DNA of 64,000 nucleotides from Bradyrhizobium sp. 195 (GCF_023101665.1 NZ_CP082161.1:7006001-7070000), one strand, 5' to 3'; shown: positions 34,044 to 45,386, counted from the first letter of the stretch. Notes: generated from the letters alone by a model not told the origin. Numbers and translations are program-made.

Positions 34044-34119
34044 GGCCCGGTGGCGGAAGCGTCTACGCGAGGGCGGTGCAACGCTCTACATCCTGGTTCA
34101 AATCCAGGCCGGGTCTCCA
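34044..34119 (+). tRNA. tRNA-Cys-like gene (GCA), anticodon stem irregular
   Basis: 76 bases. The acceptor GGCCCGG pairs with CCGGGTC (one G-T), followed by discriminator T and encoded CCA; U73 is the classic tRNA-Cys identity base. D-stem GCG/CGC and T-arm CCTGG-TTCAAAT-CCAGG are good. The anticodon region GAGGGCGGTGCAACGCTC contains TGCA with GCA as anticodon, but a regular 5-bp stem with a 7-base loop cannot be drawn: GAGCG/CGCTC pairs only if two G are bulged and the loop is six bases. It is either the functional tRNA-Cys with an unusual arm or a decayed copy. Confidence 0.6.
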
Positions 34120-34385
34120 GCCTTCGCTGGCTCCGCCAGCTTCGGCTCGGCAAGCCGTATCGTGGCGAAGGCTGCCGCGGCGAAGCCCGAAGGGCGAAGC
34201 CGGGCGTGTCCGGCGTCGCTGGAGCGGAGCGCAAGCGAAGACGGACGGACCGCCCCCGAGCAGCCCACCCCTCCCCTAACCGGTCAAAATTGCCGGTTGA
34301 TGGGCGTTTTTCGGGGTTTCGCCGCCCCAAAAACTGGTCTAAGATCCACCCGCGCGCGAGGGAGACCACCGCGCTCTCGGCCACA

Positions 34386-34413
34386 GGGACGCGCAGCTGC
34401 GCGCCCTTTTTTT
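34386..34413 (+). terminator. Intrinsic terminator in the carB leader
   Basis: GGG-A-CGCGCA-GC-TGCGCG-CCC followed by seven T. It ends 30 bases before the carB ATG, so it is either the end of the tRNA transcript or a carB attenuator. Confidence 0.75.
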
Positions 34414-34442
34414 GTGCCCAAATTCCAGTCCGGCGAGAGTTG

Positions 34443-37907
<3,465 letters not shown>

Positions 37908-38116
37908 TCGCTAGCGGCAGCGACGCTTCCGCTAAGTGATTGGCAATGAAGCCACAATGGCCGGAGGAACTGATCCGGCCAGGTGGTGGTTCTGTTCCGG
38001 CGCCAGACCCACATAACTCCCGGTGGGCGCGTGTTCAGGCCCGGGAATACCGACGAATCAAGGTTGCCGCGCCCTCGGTCTTTGTGGGGGCGCGCAGCTG
38101 AAGGACGAGAGAAGAG

Positions 38117-38590
38117 ATGGAAAAGGTTCCGATGACCCAGGCCGGCTTTGTCGCGCTCGGGGAAGAATTGAAGAAGCGCCAGTCGGAAGATCGTCCGCGG
38201 ATCATCGAGCATATCGCCGAGGCGCGCTCGCACGGAGACCTGTCGGAGAACGCGGAATATCATGCCGCGAAGGAAGAGCAGTCCCACAATGAAGGCCGCA
38301 TCGCCGAGCTCGAGGACAAGCTCGCGCGCGCCGATATCATCGACATCTCGAAACTGTCCGGCGACACCATCAAGTTCGGCGCCACCGTGACCTTGGTCGA
38401 CGAGGACACCGAGAAGAAGACGGTGTGGCAAATCGTCGGCGAGGTCGAGGCCGACGCCAAGAAGGGCCGCATTTCCATCACTTCACCGCTCGCCCGCGCG
38501 CTGATCGGCAAGAAGAAGGGCTCGACCGTCGAGGTCAATGCACCCGGCGGCGCCAAGGCGTATGAGATTACCAAGGTGGAGTGGCGGTAA
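38117..38590 (+). CDS. greA: Transcript cleavage factor GreA
   Basis: 157 residues. [20 protein letters not shown] starts the N-terminal coiled coil; [20 protein letters not shown] holds the acidic tip (DLSENAEY) that enters the RNA polymerase secondary channel and stimulates cleavage of backtracked RNA. The C-terminal globular domain ends with [18 protein letters not shown] and the terminal EITKVEWR. A strong terminator follows at 38621. Single gene transcript. Confidence 0.96.
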   Translation: MEKVPMTQAGFVALGEELKKRQSEDRPRIIEHIAEARSHGDLSENAEYHAAKEEQSHNEGRIAELEDKLARADIIDISKLSGDTIKFGATVTLVDEDTEKKTVWQIVGEVEADAKKGRISITSPLARALIGKKKGSTVEVNAPGGAKAYEITKVEWR

Positions 38591-38620
38591 GGATTTGCCG
38601 CTGCACGTGATAAGATTTCG

Positions 38621-38649
38621 AAAAGGCCGCGCACTGCGCGGCCTTTTTT
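38621..38649 (+). terminator. Intrinsic terminator of greA
   Basis: GGCCGCGC, loop ACT, GCGCGGCC, then six T; AAAA precedes the stem. Confidence 0.88.
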
Positions 38650-38695
38650 GTTTCGGCGCCTTGCGGGGCATGAGTGCCGCACGCTCTCTCCACGC

Positions 38696-38773
38696 GTCAT
38701 TGCGAGCGCAGCGAAGCAATCCAGACTGCCTCTGCGGAAAGATTCTGGATTGCTTCGCTGCGCTCGCAATGAC
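38696..38773. repeat. Palindromic repeat, GTCATTGCGAGCGCAGCGAAG family
   Basis: GTCATTGCGAGCGCAGCGAA at the left; TTCGCTGCGCTCGCAATGAC at the right, inverted over at least 28 bases each. The left arm recurs at 58268. Confidence 0.8.
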
Positions 38774-38804
38774 GGCGTTGATGCAGCGAGCATCCATTCA
38801 TCAC

Positions 38805-38913
38805 CGTCACCCTGAGGTGCTCGCCTCTTCGGCGAGCCTCGAAGGGCGACGGCCCGGCTGCATCTCGGCCGTTCATCCTTCAAGGCTCGCTGCGCTCGCA
38901 CCTCAGGATGACG
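38805..38913. repeat. Palindromic repeat, CCTGAGGTGC family, copy 2
   Basis: CGTCACCCTGAGGTGCTCGC and GCGAGCCTCGAAGGGCGACG match the copy at 2012-2147 closely; the right arm GCACCTCAGGATGACGGG is inverted. Confidence 0.78.
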
Positions 38914-38938
38914 GGACTGAGAGCACCGCTTGGCGACC

Positions 38939-39418
38939 CTACCTCCGCCCCTTCACATCCAGCGGCACAGCCGCCTCGTATTTCGAATTGTGCAGCACCA
39001 GCGAAGTCCGCACGTTGCGCACGTGGGGGGCAGCGGTCAGGTGGGTGACGAAATCCTGGAAGGTCGCCATATCAGGCGCGACGCATTTGAGGATGAAATC
39101 GACCTCGCCCGACAGCATCCAGCATTCCCGCACCAGAGGCTCGGCGCGAACGAACTCCTCGAAGGCGCGCAAATCCGCCTCGGCCTGGCTGGACAGGTGC
39201 ACGGCGGCGAACACGGTGACGTCGAAGCCGAGCTTGCGGGCGTCCAGCAGGCCCCGATAGCCGTGGATATAGCCCTCCTCCTCCAGCGAGCGGACGCGAC
39301 GCAGGCAGGGCGGCGGCGAGATGCCGACGCGCTTGGCCAACTCGACATTCGTGATTCGACCGTCGGCCTGAATCTCGGTGAGAATTTTCAGGTCGATCTC
39401 GTCTAGGTTCCGCGACAC
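38939..39418 (-). CDS. Lrp/AsnC-family transcriptional regulator
   Basis: 159 residues. IDLKILTEIQADGRITNVEL and AKRVGISPPPCLRRVRSLEE form the N-terminal helix-turn-helix; residues about 70-150 (AAVHLSSQAEADLRAFEEFV, CWMLSGEVDFILKCVAPDMA) are the RAM ligand-binding domain. It closely follows the pattern of global Lrp, including FVTHLTAAPHVRNVRTSLVL. A set of ATTGCGC/GCGCAAT arms 85 bases upstream of its start suggests autoregulation and possibly control of trxB. Confidence 0.92.
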   Translation of the reverse strand: MSRNLDEIDLKILTEIQADGRITNVELAKRVGISPPPCLRRVRSLEEEGYIHGYRGLLDARKLGFDVTVFAAVHLSSQAEADLRAFEEFVRAEPLVRECWMLSGEVDFILKCVAPDMATFQDFVTHLTAAPHVRNVRTSLVLHNSKYEAAVPLDVKGRR

Positions 39419-39493
39419 GTGATTGGAACTCCTGGCCTTTGCGGCGGTATTGAGTGAGTTATCGCAATCCTCATAGCCCAGTCGACGGCGTCA

Positions 39494-39522
39494 GCGCAAT
39501 TTTATTGCGCGTGCAGCGCAAT
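39494..39522. promoter_or_regulatory. Triple-arm palindrome, probable Lrp operator
   Basis: GCGCAAT-ttt-ATTGCGC-gtgca-GCGCAAT: three arms, each a perfect inverse of the next. It lies in the divergent region between the Lrp gene and trxB. Confidence 0.6.
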
Positions 39523-39684
39523 CGACTTTTGTTCCCTGTTGGAAAAATCCGCCGAGAGGGAATGCAATTCTTGCATAGCTCACCAGAAGGCTTAGATTAG
39601 CTCTGATATTTCAGCGCCTCCGCGAGGCCTCCCGGCACGTTCCGCGCCCGCGCTGCAAATCCCCCGTGAAAGGCGTCCATCGAA

Positions 39685-40650
39685 ATGTCCGCTCCTGTTC
39701 ATGCAAAGGTCGTCATTATTGGCTCCGGTCCGGCCGGTTACACTGCGGCGATCTACGCCGCGCGGGCCATGCTGGAGCCGATCCTGATCCAGGGCATCCA
39801 GGCCGGCGGCCAGCTCACCATCACCACCGACGTCGAGAACTATCCGGGCTTCGCCGACGTGATCCAGGGCCCCTGGCTGATGGAGCAGATGGAGAAGCAG
39901 GCGGTCCATGTCGGCACCAGGATCGTCTCCGACCTCGTTACCAAGCTGGAGACTGCGCATCGGCCGTTCCGCCTCACCTGCGACAGCGGCGACGTCTATC
40001 TCGCCGACACCGTGATTCTCGCCACAGGCGCGCAAGCGCGCTGGCTCGGGCTGCCGTCCGAAGTCAAATTCCAGGGCGGCGGCGTGTCGGCCTGCGCCAC
40101 CTGCGACGGCTTCTTTTACCGCAACAAGGAGGTCATGGTGGTCGGCGGCGGCAATACCGCGGTCGAGGAAGCCCTGTACCTCACCAACCACGCCTCGCAG
40201 GTCACCATCGTGCATCGCCGCGATCACTTCCGCGCCGAGCGCATCCTGCAGGAACGGCTGTTCAAGCACCCGAAGATCAAGGTGATCTGGGACTCCGCGG
40301 TCGACGAGATCTGCGGCACCGAGAACCCGAACAAGGTCACCCATGTCCGCCTGAAGAACGTCAAGTCCGGCGCGCTCACGGACGTGAAGACCGACGGCAT
40401 CTTCATCGCCATCGGCCATGCGCCGGCGACCGAGCTCATCAAAGACCAGATCAAGCTGAAACCCTCGGGCTATGTCGAGGTCGCCCCGAACTCGACCGCG
40501 ACCTCGGTGCCGGGCCTGTTCGCCGCCGGCGACGTCGCCGACGAGACCTATCGCCAGGCCGTGACGGCCGCAGGCCTCGGCTGCATGGCAGCGCTCGAGG
40601 CCGAACGTTTCTTGGCCCTGCGCGCCAGCGAGCGCGCGGCAGCGGAATAA
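39685..40650 (+). CDS. trxB: Thioredoxin-disulfide reductase
   Basis: 321 residues. VVIIGSGPAGYTAAIYAARA binds FAD; SACATCDGFFYR carries the redox CxxC (Cys137, Cys140); VMVVGGGNTAVEEALYLTNH binds NADPH; GLFAAGDVADETYRQAVTAA is the C-terminal FAD-binding motif. It reduces thioredoxin with NADPH. A LysR gene follows after five bases in the same direction, so cotranscription is likely. The upstream region holds the Lrp-type palindrome. Confidence 0.96.
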   Translation: MSAPVHAKVVIIGSGPAGYTAAIYAARAMLEPILIQGIQAGGQLTITTDVENYPGFADVIQGPWLMEQMEKQAVHVGTRIVSDLVTKLETAHRPFRLTCDSGDVYLADTVILATGAQARWLGLPSEVKFQGGGVSACATCDGFFYRNKEVMVVGGGNTAVEEALYLTNHASQVTIVHRRDHFRAERILQERLFKHPKIKVIWDSAVDEICGTENPNKVTHVRLKNVKSGALTDVKTDGIFIAIGHAPATELIKDQIKLKPSGYVEVAPNSTATSVPGLFAAGDVADETYRQAVTAAGLGCMAALEAERFLALRASERAAAE

Positions 40651-40655
40651 AGATC

Positions 40656-41579
40656 ATGCCTCGAACACGCGACGGATTTACGGATATGGACTGGGACAAG
40701 CTGAAGGTGTTTCACGCAGCGGCGGAAGCGGGCAGCTTCACGCATGCGGGCGAGCAGCTCGGCCTGTCGCAATCGGCGGTATCGCGCCAGGTCTCGGCGC
40801 TGGAGCAGGAGCTTTCGGTCTCGCTGTTCCACCGCCATGCCCGCGGCCTGATCCTCACCGAGCAGGGCGACCTGTTGTTCCGCACCGCGCATGACGTGTT
40901 CATGCAGCTCCAGGCGGCGCGCGCGAAACTCACCGACAGCCGCGAGCGGCCGAGCGGCGACCTCAAGATCACCACCACGCCCGGCGTCGGCATCAACTGG
41001 CTGATCCCGCGGCTCGGCGAGTTCACCGCGCTCTATCCGGAGATCCGCATCTCGCTCATCGTCACCGACGAGGAGCTCGATTTGTCGATGCGCGAGGCTG
41101 ATGTCGCGATCCGCACCCGCAAGCCGACGCAGCCGGATCTCATCCAGCGCAAGCTGTTCGCGATGGGATTCCACGCCTATTGCTCGCCGGAATACATCAA
41201 GCGCTTCGGCACGCCGCGCACGCTGGAGGAGCTCGACTCCCACCGCATCATCACGCTCGCCGACGGCAACTTCGCGCCTCACTTGCAGAACCGCAACTGG
41301 CTGGTCGAAGCCGGGCGCAACGGCTCGGGTCCGCGCGAGGCCTATTTCAGGGTGAACAACATCCTCGGTCTCGTGCGCGCCTGTCAGCAGGGCCTCGGCA
41401 TCGCCGCGCTGCCCGACTACCTGGTCGAGGAACAGAGCAAACTCGTGCAGCTGTTCGGCGAGTCGGATTCGATCCAGCTCGACACGTATTTTGTCTATCC
41501 CGAGGAGTTGAAGACGGTCGCGCGCGTGCAGGTGTTCCGCGACTTCGTGGTCAGCAAGGCGCAGCGCTGGCCGTCCTGA
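40656..41579 (+). CDS. LysR-family transcriptional regulator
   Basis: 307 residues. MDWDKLKVFHAAAEAGSFTH and AGEQLGLSQSAVSRQVSALE form the winged helix-turn-helix; residues about 100-300 are the type 2 periplasmic-binding-like effector domain (GINWLIPRLGEFTALYPEIR, GLGIAALPDYLVEEQSKLVQ). It sits directly behind trxB, a common arrangement in Rhizobiales, and may respond to redox state, but that is inference. ATG 40656 or ATG 40686 could be the start. A strong terminator is at 41754. Confidence 0.9.
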   Translation: MPRTRDGFTDMDWDKLKVFHAAAEAGSFTHAGEQLGLSQSAVSRQVSALEQELSVSLFHRHARGLILTEQGDLLFRTAHDVFMQLQAARAKLTDSRERPSGDLKITTTPGVGINWLIPRLGEFTALYPEIRISLIVTDEELDLSMREADVAIRTRKPTQPDLIQRKLFAMGFHAYCSPEYIKRFGTPRTLEELDSHRIITLADGNFAPHLQNRNWLVEAGRNGSGPREAYFRVNNILGLVRACQQGLGIAALPDYLVEEQSKLVQLFGESDSIQLDTYFVYPEELKTVARVQVFRDFVVSKAQRWPS

Positions 41580-41753
41580 TTTCCGCATGACTGACATGCG
41601 GCCTCGGCTGTTGCTGCAGGACGCTCGTCAAGCTCATACTGTTTGCACGCTGAGCCTTCGCGTTGCGCATTTGTCCCCCTCCTCCAGTGGCGCGGGAGTT
41701 CAGTAATCCCTCTTGGAAGGTGATTGTGTCGGCCTCACGTGGCCAATACCTTA

Positions 41754-41783
41754 AGCCGGGCTCGTTCGAGCCCGGCTTTTTTT
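41754..41783 (+). terminator. Intrinsic terminator of the trxB-lysR unit
   Basis: AGCCGGGCTCG, loop TT, CGAGCCCGGCT, then seven T. Confidence 0.88.
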
Positions 41784-41884
41784 CGCTCAAATCAGCCTTC
41801 GCCTTCCGCGTGTATTGACAGTTCCAGGCATACCCCGCATCATTTGCAAATGATCACGAAGTCGTGCGCAGCAATCTCGAAAAA

Positions 41885-41913
41885 AGGCCCCCATCCCGGG
41901 GCCTCGGATTTTT
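41885..41913 (+). terminator. Second terminator hairpin
   Basis: AGGCCCC, loop CATCCC with a flanking C, GGGGCCT, then CGGA and five T. A-run before the stem would also make it work on the minus strand. Confidence 0.65.
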
Positions 41914-41951
41914 GCGCGTACTAGCTAGCTTCGTCATCGCTGCAAATCCCG

Positions 41952-41980
41952 AAAACCCCGCCGCCTGGACGGGGTTTTTT
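41952..41980 (+). terminator. Third terminator hairpin
   Basis: AAAACCCCG, loop of nine, CGGGG and six T. It lies 48 bases before the DapA-family gene. Confidence 0.75.
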
Positions 41981-42027
41981 CATGTGCCCTCCGTCTCAGG
42001 TTTTTTTCCCGAGAAGGAGATGGAAAC

Positions 42028-42936
42028 ATGACTGGTCTACAGGAACAACTGCACGGGCTGTGGCTGCCGCTGGTGACGCCGTTTCAGGGCGGTGCGCTCG
42101 ACGAGCGGTCGCTGCGGCGGCTGACGCGGCACTACAGCGCGCAAGGCATCGACGGCTTCATCCTGGGGGCGACCTCCGGCGAAGGCATGACGCTGCGTGA
42201 GGCCGAGCTCGAACGTCTCGTCGCCGTCGTGCGCGACGAGATGGCGGCGGGCCGCCGCAACGTTCCGGTCTGCCTCGGGCTGTCCGGCGCCGACACTTCG
42301 CGACTGAAGGAACGTCTCGACGAGACCGCGGACTGGCCGATCGACGGTTATCTGATCGCGAGCCCTTCTTATGTGCGGCCCTCGCAGCGCGGGCTGCTGG
42401 CGCATTTCGAGACGCTTGCCGATCACGCCGCCTGGCCGCTCGCGCTCTACAACATTCCCTATCGCACCGCGGTGAACATTACCAACCAGACCATGCTGCG
42501 GCTCGCCGAGCATCGGAACATCGTGGGCTTGAAGGATTGCGGCGCGAGCCGTGAGCAATCGATCGCGCTGCTGCGCGACAGGCCGAAGCAATTCCGCGTG
42601 CTCACCGGCGAGGACGCGAACTATTTCGAGGCGCTCAGTGACGGCGCCGACGGCGGCATCGTGCTGTCGGCCCATGTCGAGACCGCGGCGTTTGCGGCCG
42701 TCTACGCCGAGCACAGGCGCGGCAATTGCGACGCGGCGCTGGCGCGCTGGCACGACGTCGCTGATCTGACGCGGCTGTTGTTCACGGAGCCGAGCCCGGC
42801 GCCGGCGAAGTACTGGCTGTGGCGATGCGGCCTCATCGACAGCCCCGAAGTGCGCCTGCCGATGGTGGAGGTCAGCAGCGAGCTCGCGGCCACGATCGAT
42901 CGCGAGATCGAGCGACGGACGAAGGTGGCGGCGTAG
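42028..42936 (+). CDS. Dihydrodipicolinate synthase-family aldolase
   Basis: 302 residues of the class I DapA/N-acetylneuraminate lyase family. ILGATSGEGMTLREAELERL is the pyruvate-binding loop (GTTGE-like TSGE), Tyr141 in ALYNIPYRTA is the general acid/base, and Lys169 in VGLKDCGA the Schiff-base residue. Spacing agrees with DapA from other bacteria. Sequence beyond the active site is less typical, so it may be dapA itself or a sugar-acid aldolase paralogue. GAGAAGGAGA precedes the ATG. It is single, with palindromic repeats downstream. Confidence 0.87.
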   Translation: MTGLQEQLHGLWLPLVTPFQGGALDERSLRRLTRHYSAQGIDGFILGATSGEGMTLREAELERLVAVVRDEMAAGRRNVPVCLGLSGADTSRLKERLDETADWPIDGYLIASPSYVRPSQRGLLAHFETLADHAAWPLALYNIPYRTAVNITNQTMLRLAEHRNIVGLKDCGASREQSIALLRDRPKQFRVLTGEDANYFEALSDGADGGIVLSAHVETAAFAAVYAEHRRGNCDAALARWHDVADLTRLLFTEPSPAPAKYWLWRCGLIDSPEVRLPMVEVSSELAATIDREIERRTKVAA

Positions 42937-42950
42937 CGCTGCGCGCGATC

Positions 42951-43226
42951 GACCCTCCCCCTCCAGGGCAGGGCTATCGCATATGGATTTCACGAGGACC
43001 GCGGGCTTGCTCCGCCTCTCCCGCTTGCGGGAGAGGCCGACGCGCTCGCAGAGCGCGGCGGGTGAGGGTTCTCACCACTCGGGGGACATCCTCCGCAATT
43101 CTCAACAATCCCAATGCGGAGACAGCCCCCACCCCAGCCCTCCCCCGCAAGCGGGAGAGGGAGCCGACTGCCAATGCCGCCGCATCCTGCACACCATATG
43201 CGATTGCCCTGCCCTCCAGGGGAGGG
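42951..43226. repeat. Nested palindromic repeats
   Basis: An outer palindrome (GACCCTCCCCCTCCAGGGCA / CCATATGCGATTGCCCTGCC and CTCCAGGGGAGGG) encloses an inner one of another family (CTCTCCCGCTTGCGGGAGAG / CCTCCCCCGCAAGCGGGAGA). The core CATATG lies just inside the outer arms on both sides, so the inner element seems to have inserted into the outer one. Confidence 0.65.
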
Positions 43227-43353
43227 TAAGAGCGCCGCCCTTGGTTAACCGGACCCCAACGCCCTTCGCTACCGCCGCATGGCACATCCACGGCTCGTTT
43301 ACGCTCTGGTGCCTATCGTTGTGCTCCGAAGCCTTCTCATAGGGGGAATGACC

Positions 43354-43500
43354 ATGAGGCATCGTACCCGGCCTACGGCCGCGAGCCAGTTCGCGCCGAC
43401 CGATCTCCTGCAGGGAATTATCGTCGTATCGTCGTTCGGGTTCTGGGCGGTGATGCTCGGCCTGATGCCGGTGCTGCTGTTTCGGGTCTGGCTCGCCTGA
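43354..43500 (+). CDS. 48-residue single-helix membrane protein A
   Basis: ATG 43354 with AGGGGGA six bases upstream. A basic, hydrophilic N-terminus (MRHRTRPTAASQFAPTDLL) leads into one long hydrophobic stretch (GIIVVSSFGFWAVMLGLMPV, then LLFRVWLA) at the end. The same length and layout recur in the next small gene at 43633. No family is recognised. The pair has one terminator after the second gene, so they may share an mRNA. Confidence 0.6.
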   Translation: MRHRTRPTAASQFAPTDLLQGIIVVSSFGFWAVMLGLMPVLLFRVWLA

Positions 43501-43632
43501 GGCGGCTGCTCGCGCGGATGGTTAAAGGGCGGTCGCAAATGCGCTCAAAATGCGAGCGGGATTGCAAGCCGGAATTTTAAAGCATCCCGCGTATCGTTCA
43601 TGCCCATAAGCGAAGAAATCGCGGGGGCATTT

Positions 43633-43779
43633 GTGAATAGTCATAGTGAGATGGCGTCGCATTACGACGCCGGACAGCAGAGCTTTACCACCGAGGACAT
43701 TCTCTGGGCCGTCGGCATCTGGTCGGTGATCCTGACCTTGTCGCCGGTCATCGTGTTCTACATGCTGATGGTGGCGTAA
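43633..43779 (+). CDS. 48-residue single-helix membrane protein B
   Basis: GTG 43633 with GGGGG five bases upstream; an in-frame ATG at 43600 would give 59 residues. N-terminus MNSHSEMASHYDAGQQSFTT is hydrophilic, then ILWAVGIWSVILTLSPVIVF and YMLMVA form one C-terminal helix. Both this and gene A have a polar half, a T/D-x-L/I start of the helix and a Trp (FWAVML / IWSVIL) four to five residues apart from a Pro (MPV / SPV), which suggests common origin. Terminator at 43807. Confidence 0.6.
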   Translation: MNSHSEMASHYDAGQQSFTTEDILWAVGIWSVILTLSPVIVFYMLMVA

Positions 43780-43806
43780 CTCATCGCCACCGATCCAGAA
43801 AACGCA

Positions 43807-43832
43807 AAACGCGCGGACTTCCGCGCGTTTTT
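43807..43832. terminator. Bidirectional terminator
   Basis: AAACGCGCGG, loop ACTT, CCGCGCGTTTTT. It can end both the small membrane gene pair and the convergent ParA gene. Confidence 0.8.
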
Positions 43833-43857
43833 CGTCCGGGGAATGAATTATAAAAAA

Positions 43858-44535
43858 TTATGCTGCCTGCTTGTGCATTGCGCCGGATGCCGACACCGTG
43901 CCGCGAATAGCTTTCACTGAACGCTCGATCGCCGCCCACAGCCTTGCGATTTCCTGAGCCGCACGGCTCTCGGCCTGGTACTCCCGCGCGCCTTCGCCGT
44001 GGCTCAACGCCATCAAGAGATCCGAACGGTTGGTGATCTGGCCGCCCCACACCGGAGCACGGAATTTGGCAAGCGCTTCGCGGGCGATGGTGACGATCGG
44101 GCTTTCCGCTTCGTCGCGCTTGGCCGGCGCACCGTTGAGCACGACCGCGTAGGGCTTCCGCGCCGCGCGGCACATCTGGATGGTTTCCTGCACCGCGTTG
44201 ACGTCGAACACGCCGGGACGGGCGGGAATCACGACCATGGTGGCATTCTTGATCGCGTCGTCGACGACAGCCGAGAGGTTCGGCGGCGTGTCGATCAACA
44301 CCCATTCATAACCGTCGCGCTTGGCAGCGGAGACGATGCCGCTGACGGAGTTCACGGCCGCCTTGATCGGCGGTTCGTTGGTGCCACGCAGCTTGTGCCA
44401 CAGCGTGAGCGAGCCCTGCGGGTCCGCGTCCACGAGCATGACCTGCTTGCTCGCCTTGATCTGCGCGGCGAGATGTGCAGCCAGGGTACTCTTGCCCGAG
44501 CCGCCTTTACGCGATGCAAAAACAATAACGTTCAT
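43858..44535 (-). CDS. Orphan ParA-family ATPase
   Basis: 225 residues. IVFASRKGGSGKSTLAAHLA has the deviant Walker A with its signature Lys, LVDADPQGSLTLWHKL the Walker A' and WVLIDTPPNLSAVVDDAI the Walker B. There is no N-terminal HTH and no ParB gene next to it, so it belongs to the orphan ParA group that positions protein complexes, plasmids or chemoreceptors. A target such as polyhydroxyalkanoate granules or chemotaxis clusters is possible. The gene is monocistronic as far as can be seen. Confidence 0.88.
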   Translation of the reverse strand: MNVIVFASRKGGSGKSTLAAHLAAQIKASKQVMLVDADPQGSLTLWHKLRGTNEPPIKAAVNSVSGIVSAAKRDGYEWVLIDTPPNLSAVVDDAIKNATMVVIPARPGVFDVNAVQETIQMCRAARKPYAVVLNGAPAKRDEAESPIVTIAREALAKFRAPVWGGQITNRSDLLMALSHGEGAREYQAESRAAQEIARLWAAIERSVKAIRGTVSASGAMHKQAA

Positions 44536-44882
44536 ACCTTCGGCCTCCAGATTGACCCTAGGCTACGAAAATGAATCACCACGCTGATTCGTGAAAGATA
44601 AATTTATCGAGAGTTGCGCTGGGGTCATGAAATAACAAGGCGTGCTGGCTTTTGAGTCACACTGCGATGTGCGAGGCGCGACAAGAACCGCAATCGAGCG
44701 CTGTGCGCGAGCGTGTATGCGTTTTTTGAGCAGTCCTTCGGGACAAAGCGGAATGCAACCTCGCCGCGCAAACCCATATCCGACTCTTTTCCGTCGGGCC
44801 TGCGTCGCAAGCTCACGCCAGCTGCGCGAACAAAAGGAGTCCGTTACCTTACGAAGCTTCGCAAAAGGAAGGCGGGTGCCGC
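44536..44882. other. Intergenic, nothing recognised
   Basis: 347 bases between the ParA start and the end of the secreted Cys/Lys protein. Rightward frames across it (for example 44713-45138) are antisense to the secreted protein and not supported. The palindrome CTTACGAAGCTTCGCAAAAG near 44853 could be part of that gene's transcript end. Confidence 0.4.
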
Positions 44883-45227
44883 TCAGCTGTCGCTGGTCTT
44901 TTTCTTCTTGACCGCCGGCTTGGCGCTCTTCTTCGCGGTTTTGGGCGCGATGTTGGTCGGCCTGCCGGCACGGGCCTCGCCCGGCTCCGGTCCGCGGCGG
45001 AAGAACACCGCGCATTGTGGCGAGAGCTGCGCCTTCTTCTTGATCATGCAGGCGGTGATGGCATCGACGTTCGGCACGAACTCACCGCACAGCCGCATCG
45101 CATCCGGCGTGCAGGCCTGCTGCTCCTCCGGGGTGTAGGCGAAGCCGGCACCGGGCTGGATCAGCACGGCCAGCGCCATCCCGAGGGTGGCAGCAGCCAA
45201 GGATGTCTTGAAGCGAAGCGCCAGCAT
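44883..45227 (-). CDS. Secreted Cys-containing protein with Lys-rich tail
   Basis: 114 residues. A signal peptide (MLALRFKTSLAAATLGMALA VLIQPGAGFA) is followed by a domain with regular Cys: QQACTPDAMRLCGEFVPNVD and AITACMIKKKAQLSPQCAVF. This is the pattern of small exported Cys-rich repeat proteins common in Bradyrhizobium. The tail TAKKSAKPAVKKKKTSDS is strongly basic. ATG 45227 has GGGGGA at the right distance. Function unknown; the tail could bind anionic envelope polymers. Confidence 0.75.
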   Translation of the reverse strand: MLALRFKTSLAAATLGMALAVLIQPGAGFAYTPEEQQACTPDAMRLCGEFVPNVDAITACMIKKKAQLSPQCAVFFRRGPEPGEARAGRPTNIAPKTAKKSAKPAVKKKKTSDS

Positions 45228-45386
45228 CGATTCCCCCACATGTCGAACAGGAGGGAATAGTGGGTGAACGGCGGTTCGTTGGCAACTGAGAGGGATGCGA
45301 AAGCCGCGACGTGTGCGGTCTCGGCAACAGGGCGGGCGGCCGGCGAAAGGGCGGCGCGTGAAGCAGCGTCGTTCCCACCCACTGCT

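Larger units (their letters stand above)
41580..42027. other. Intergenic with three intrinsic terminators; possible small RNAs
   Basis: About 450 bases with no supported protein gene but three terminator hairpins, at 41754, 41885 and 41956. A TTGACA at 41815-41820 with CATCAT 17 bases later could start a transcript ending at the second hairpin. Confidence 0.5.

Noticed and set aside
41551..41670. 39-residue minus-strand frame after GGAGGAGGGGG
   Set aside because: The start has a striking purine run, but the frame runs into the lysR gene and the translation (QQQPRPHVSHAEIRTASAAP) is featureless. Left as a possible but unsupported gene.
43858..44535. ParA as part of a plasmid or chromosome partition locus
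   Set aside because: No parB, no parS-like palindromes (GTTnCACGTGAAAC type) and no rep gene nearby; better described as an orphan ParA.
44713..45138. 141-codon plus-strand frame opposite the secreted Cys/Lys protein
   Set aside because: The minus frame has a signal peptide, ordered Cys and a ribosome binding site; the plus frame has none of these.
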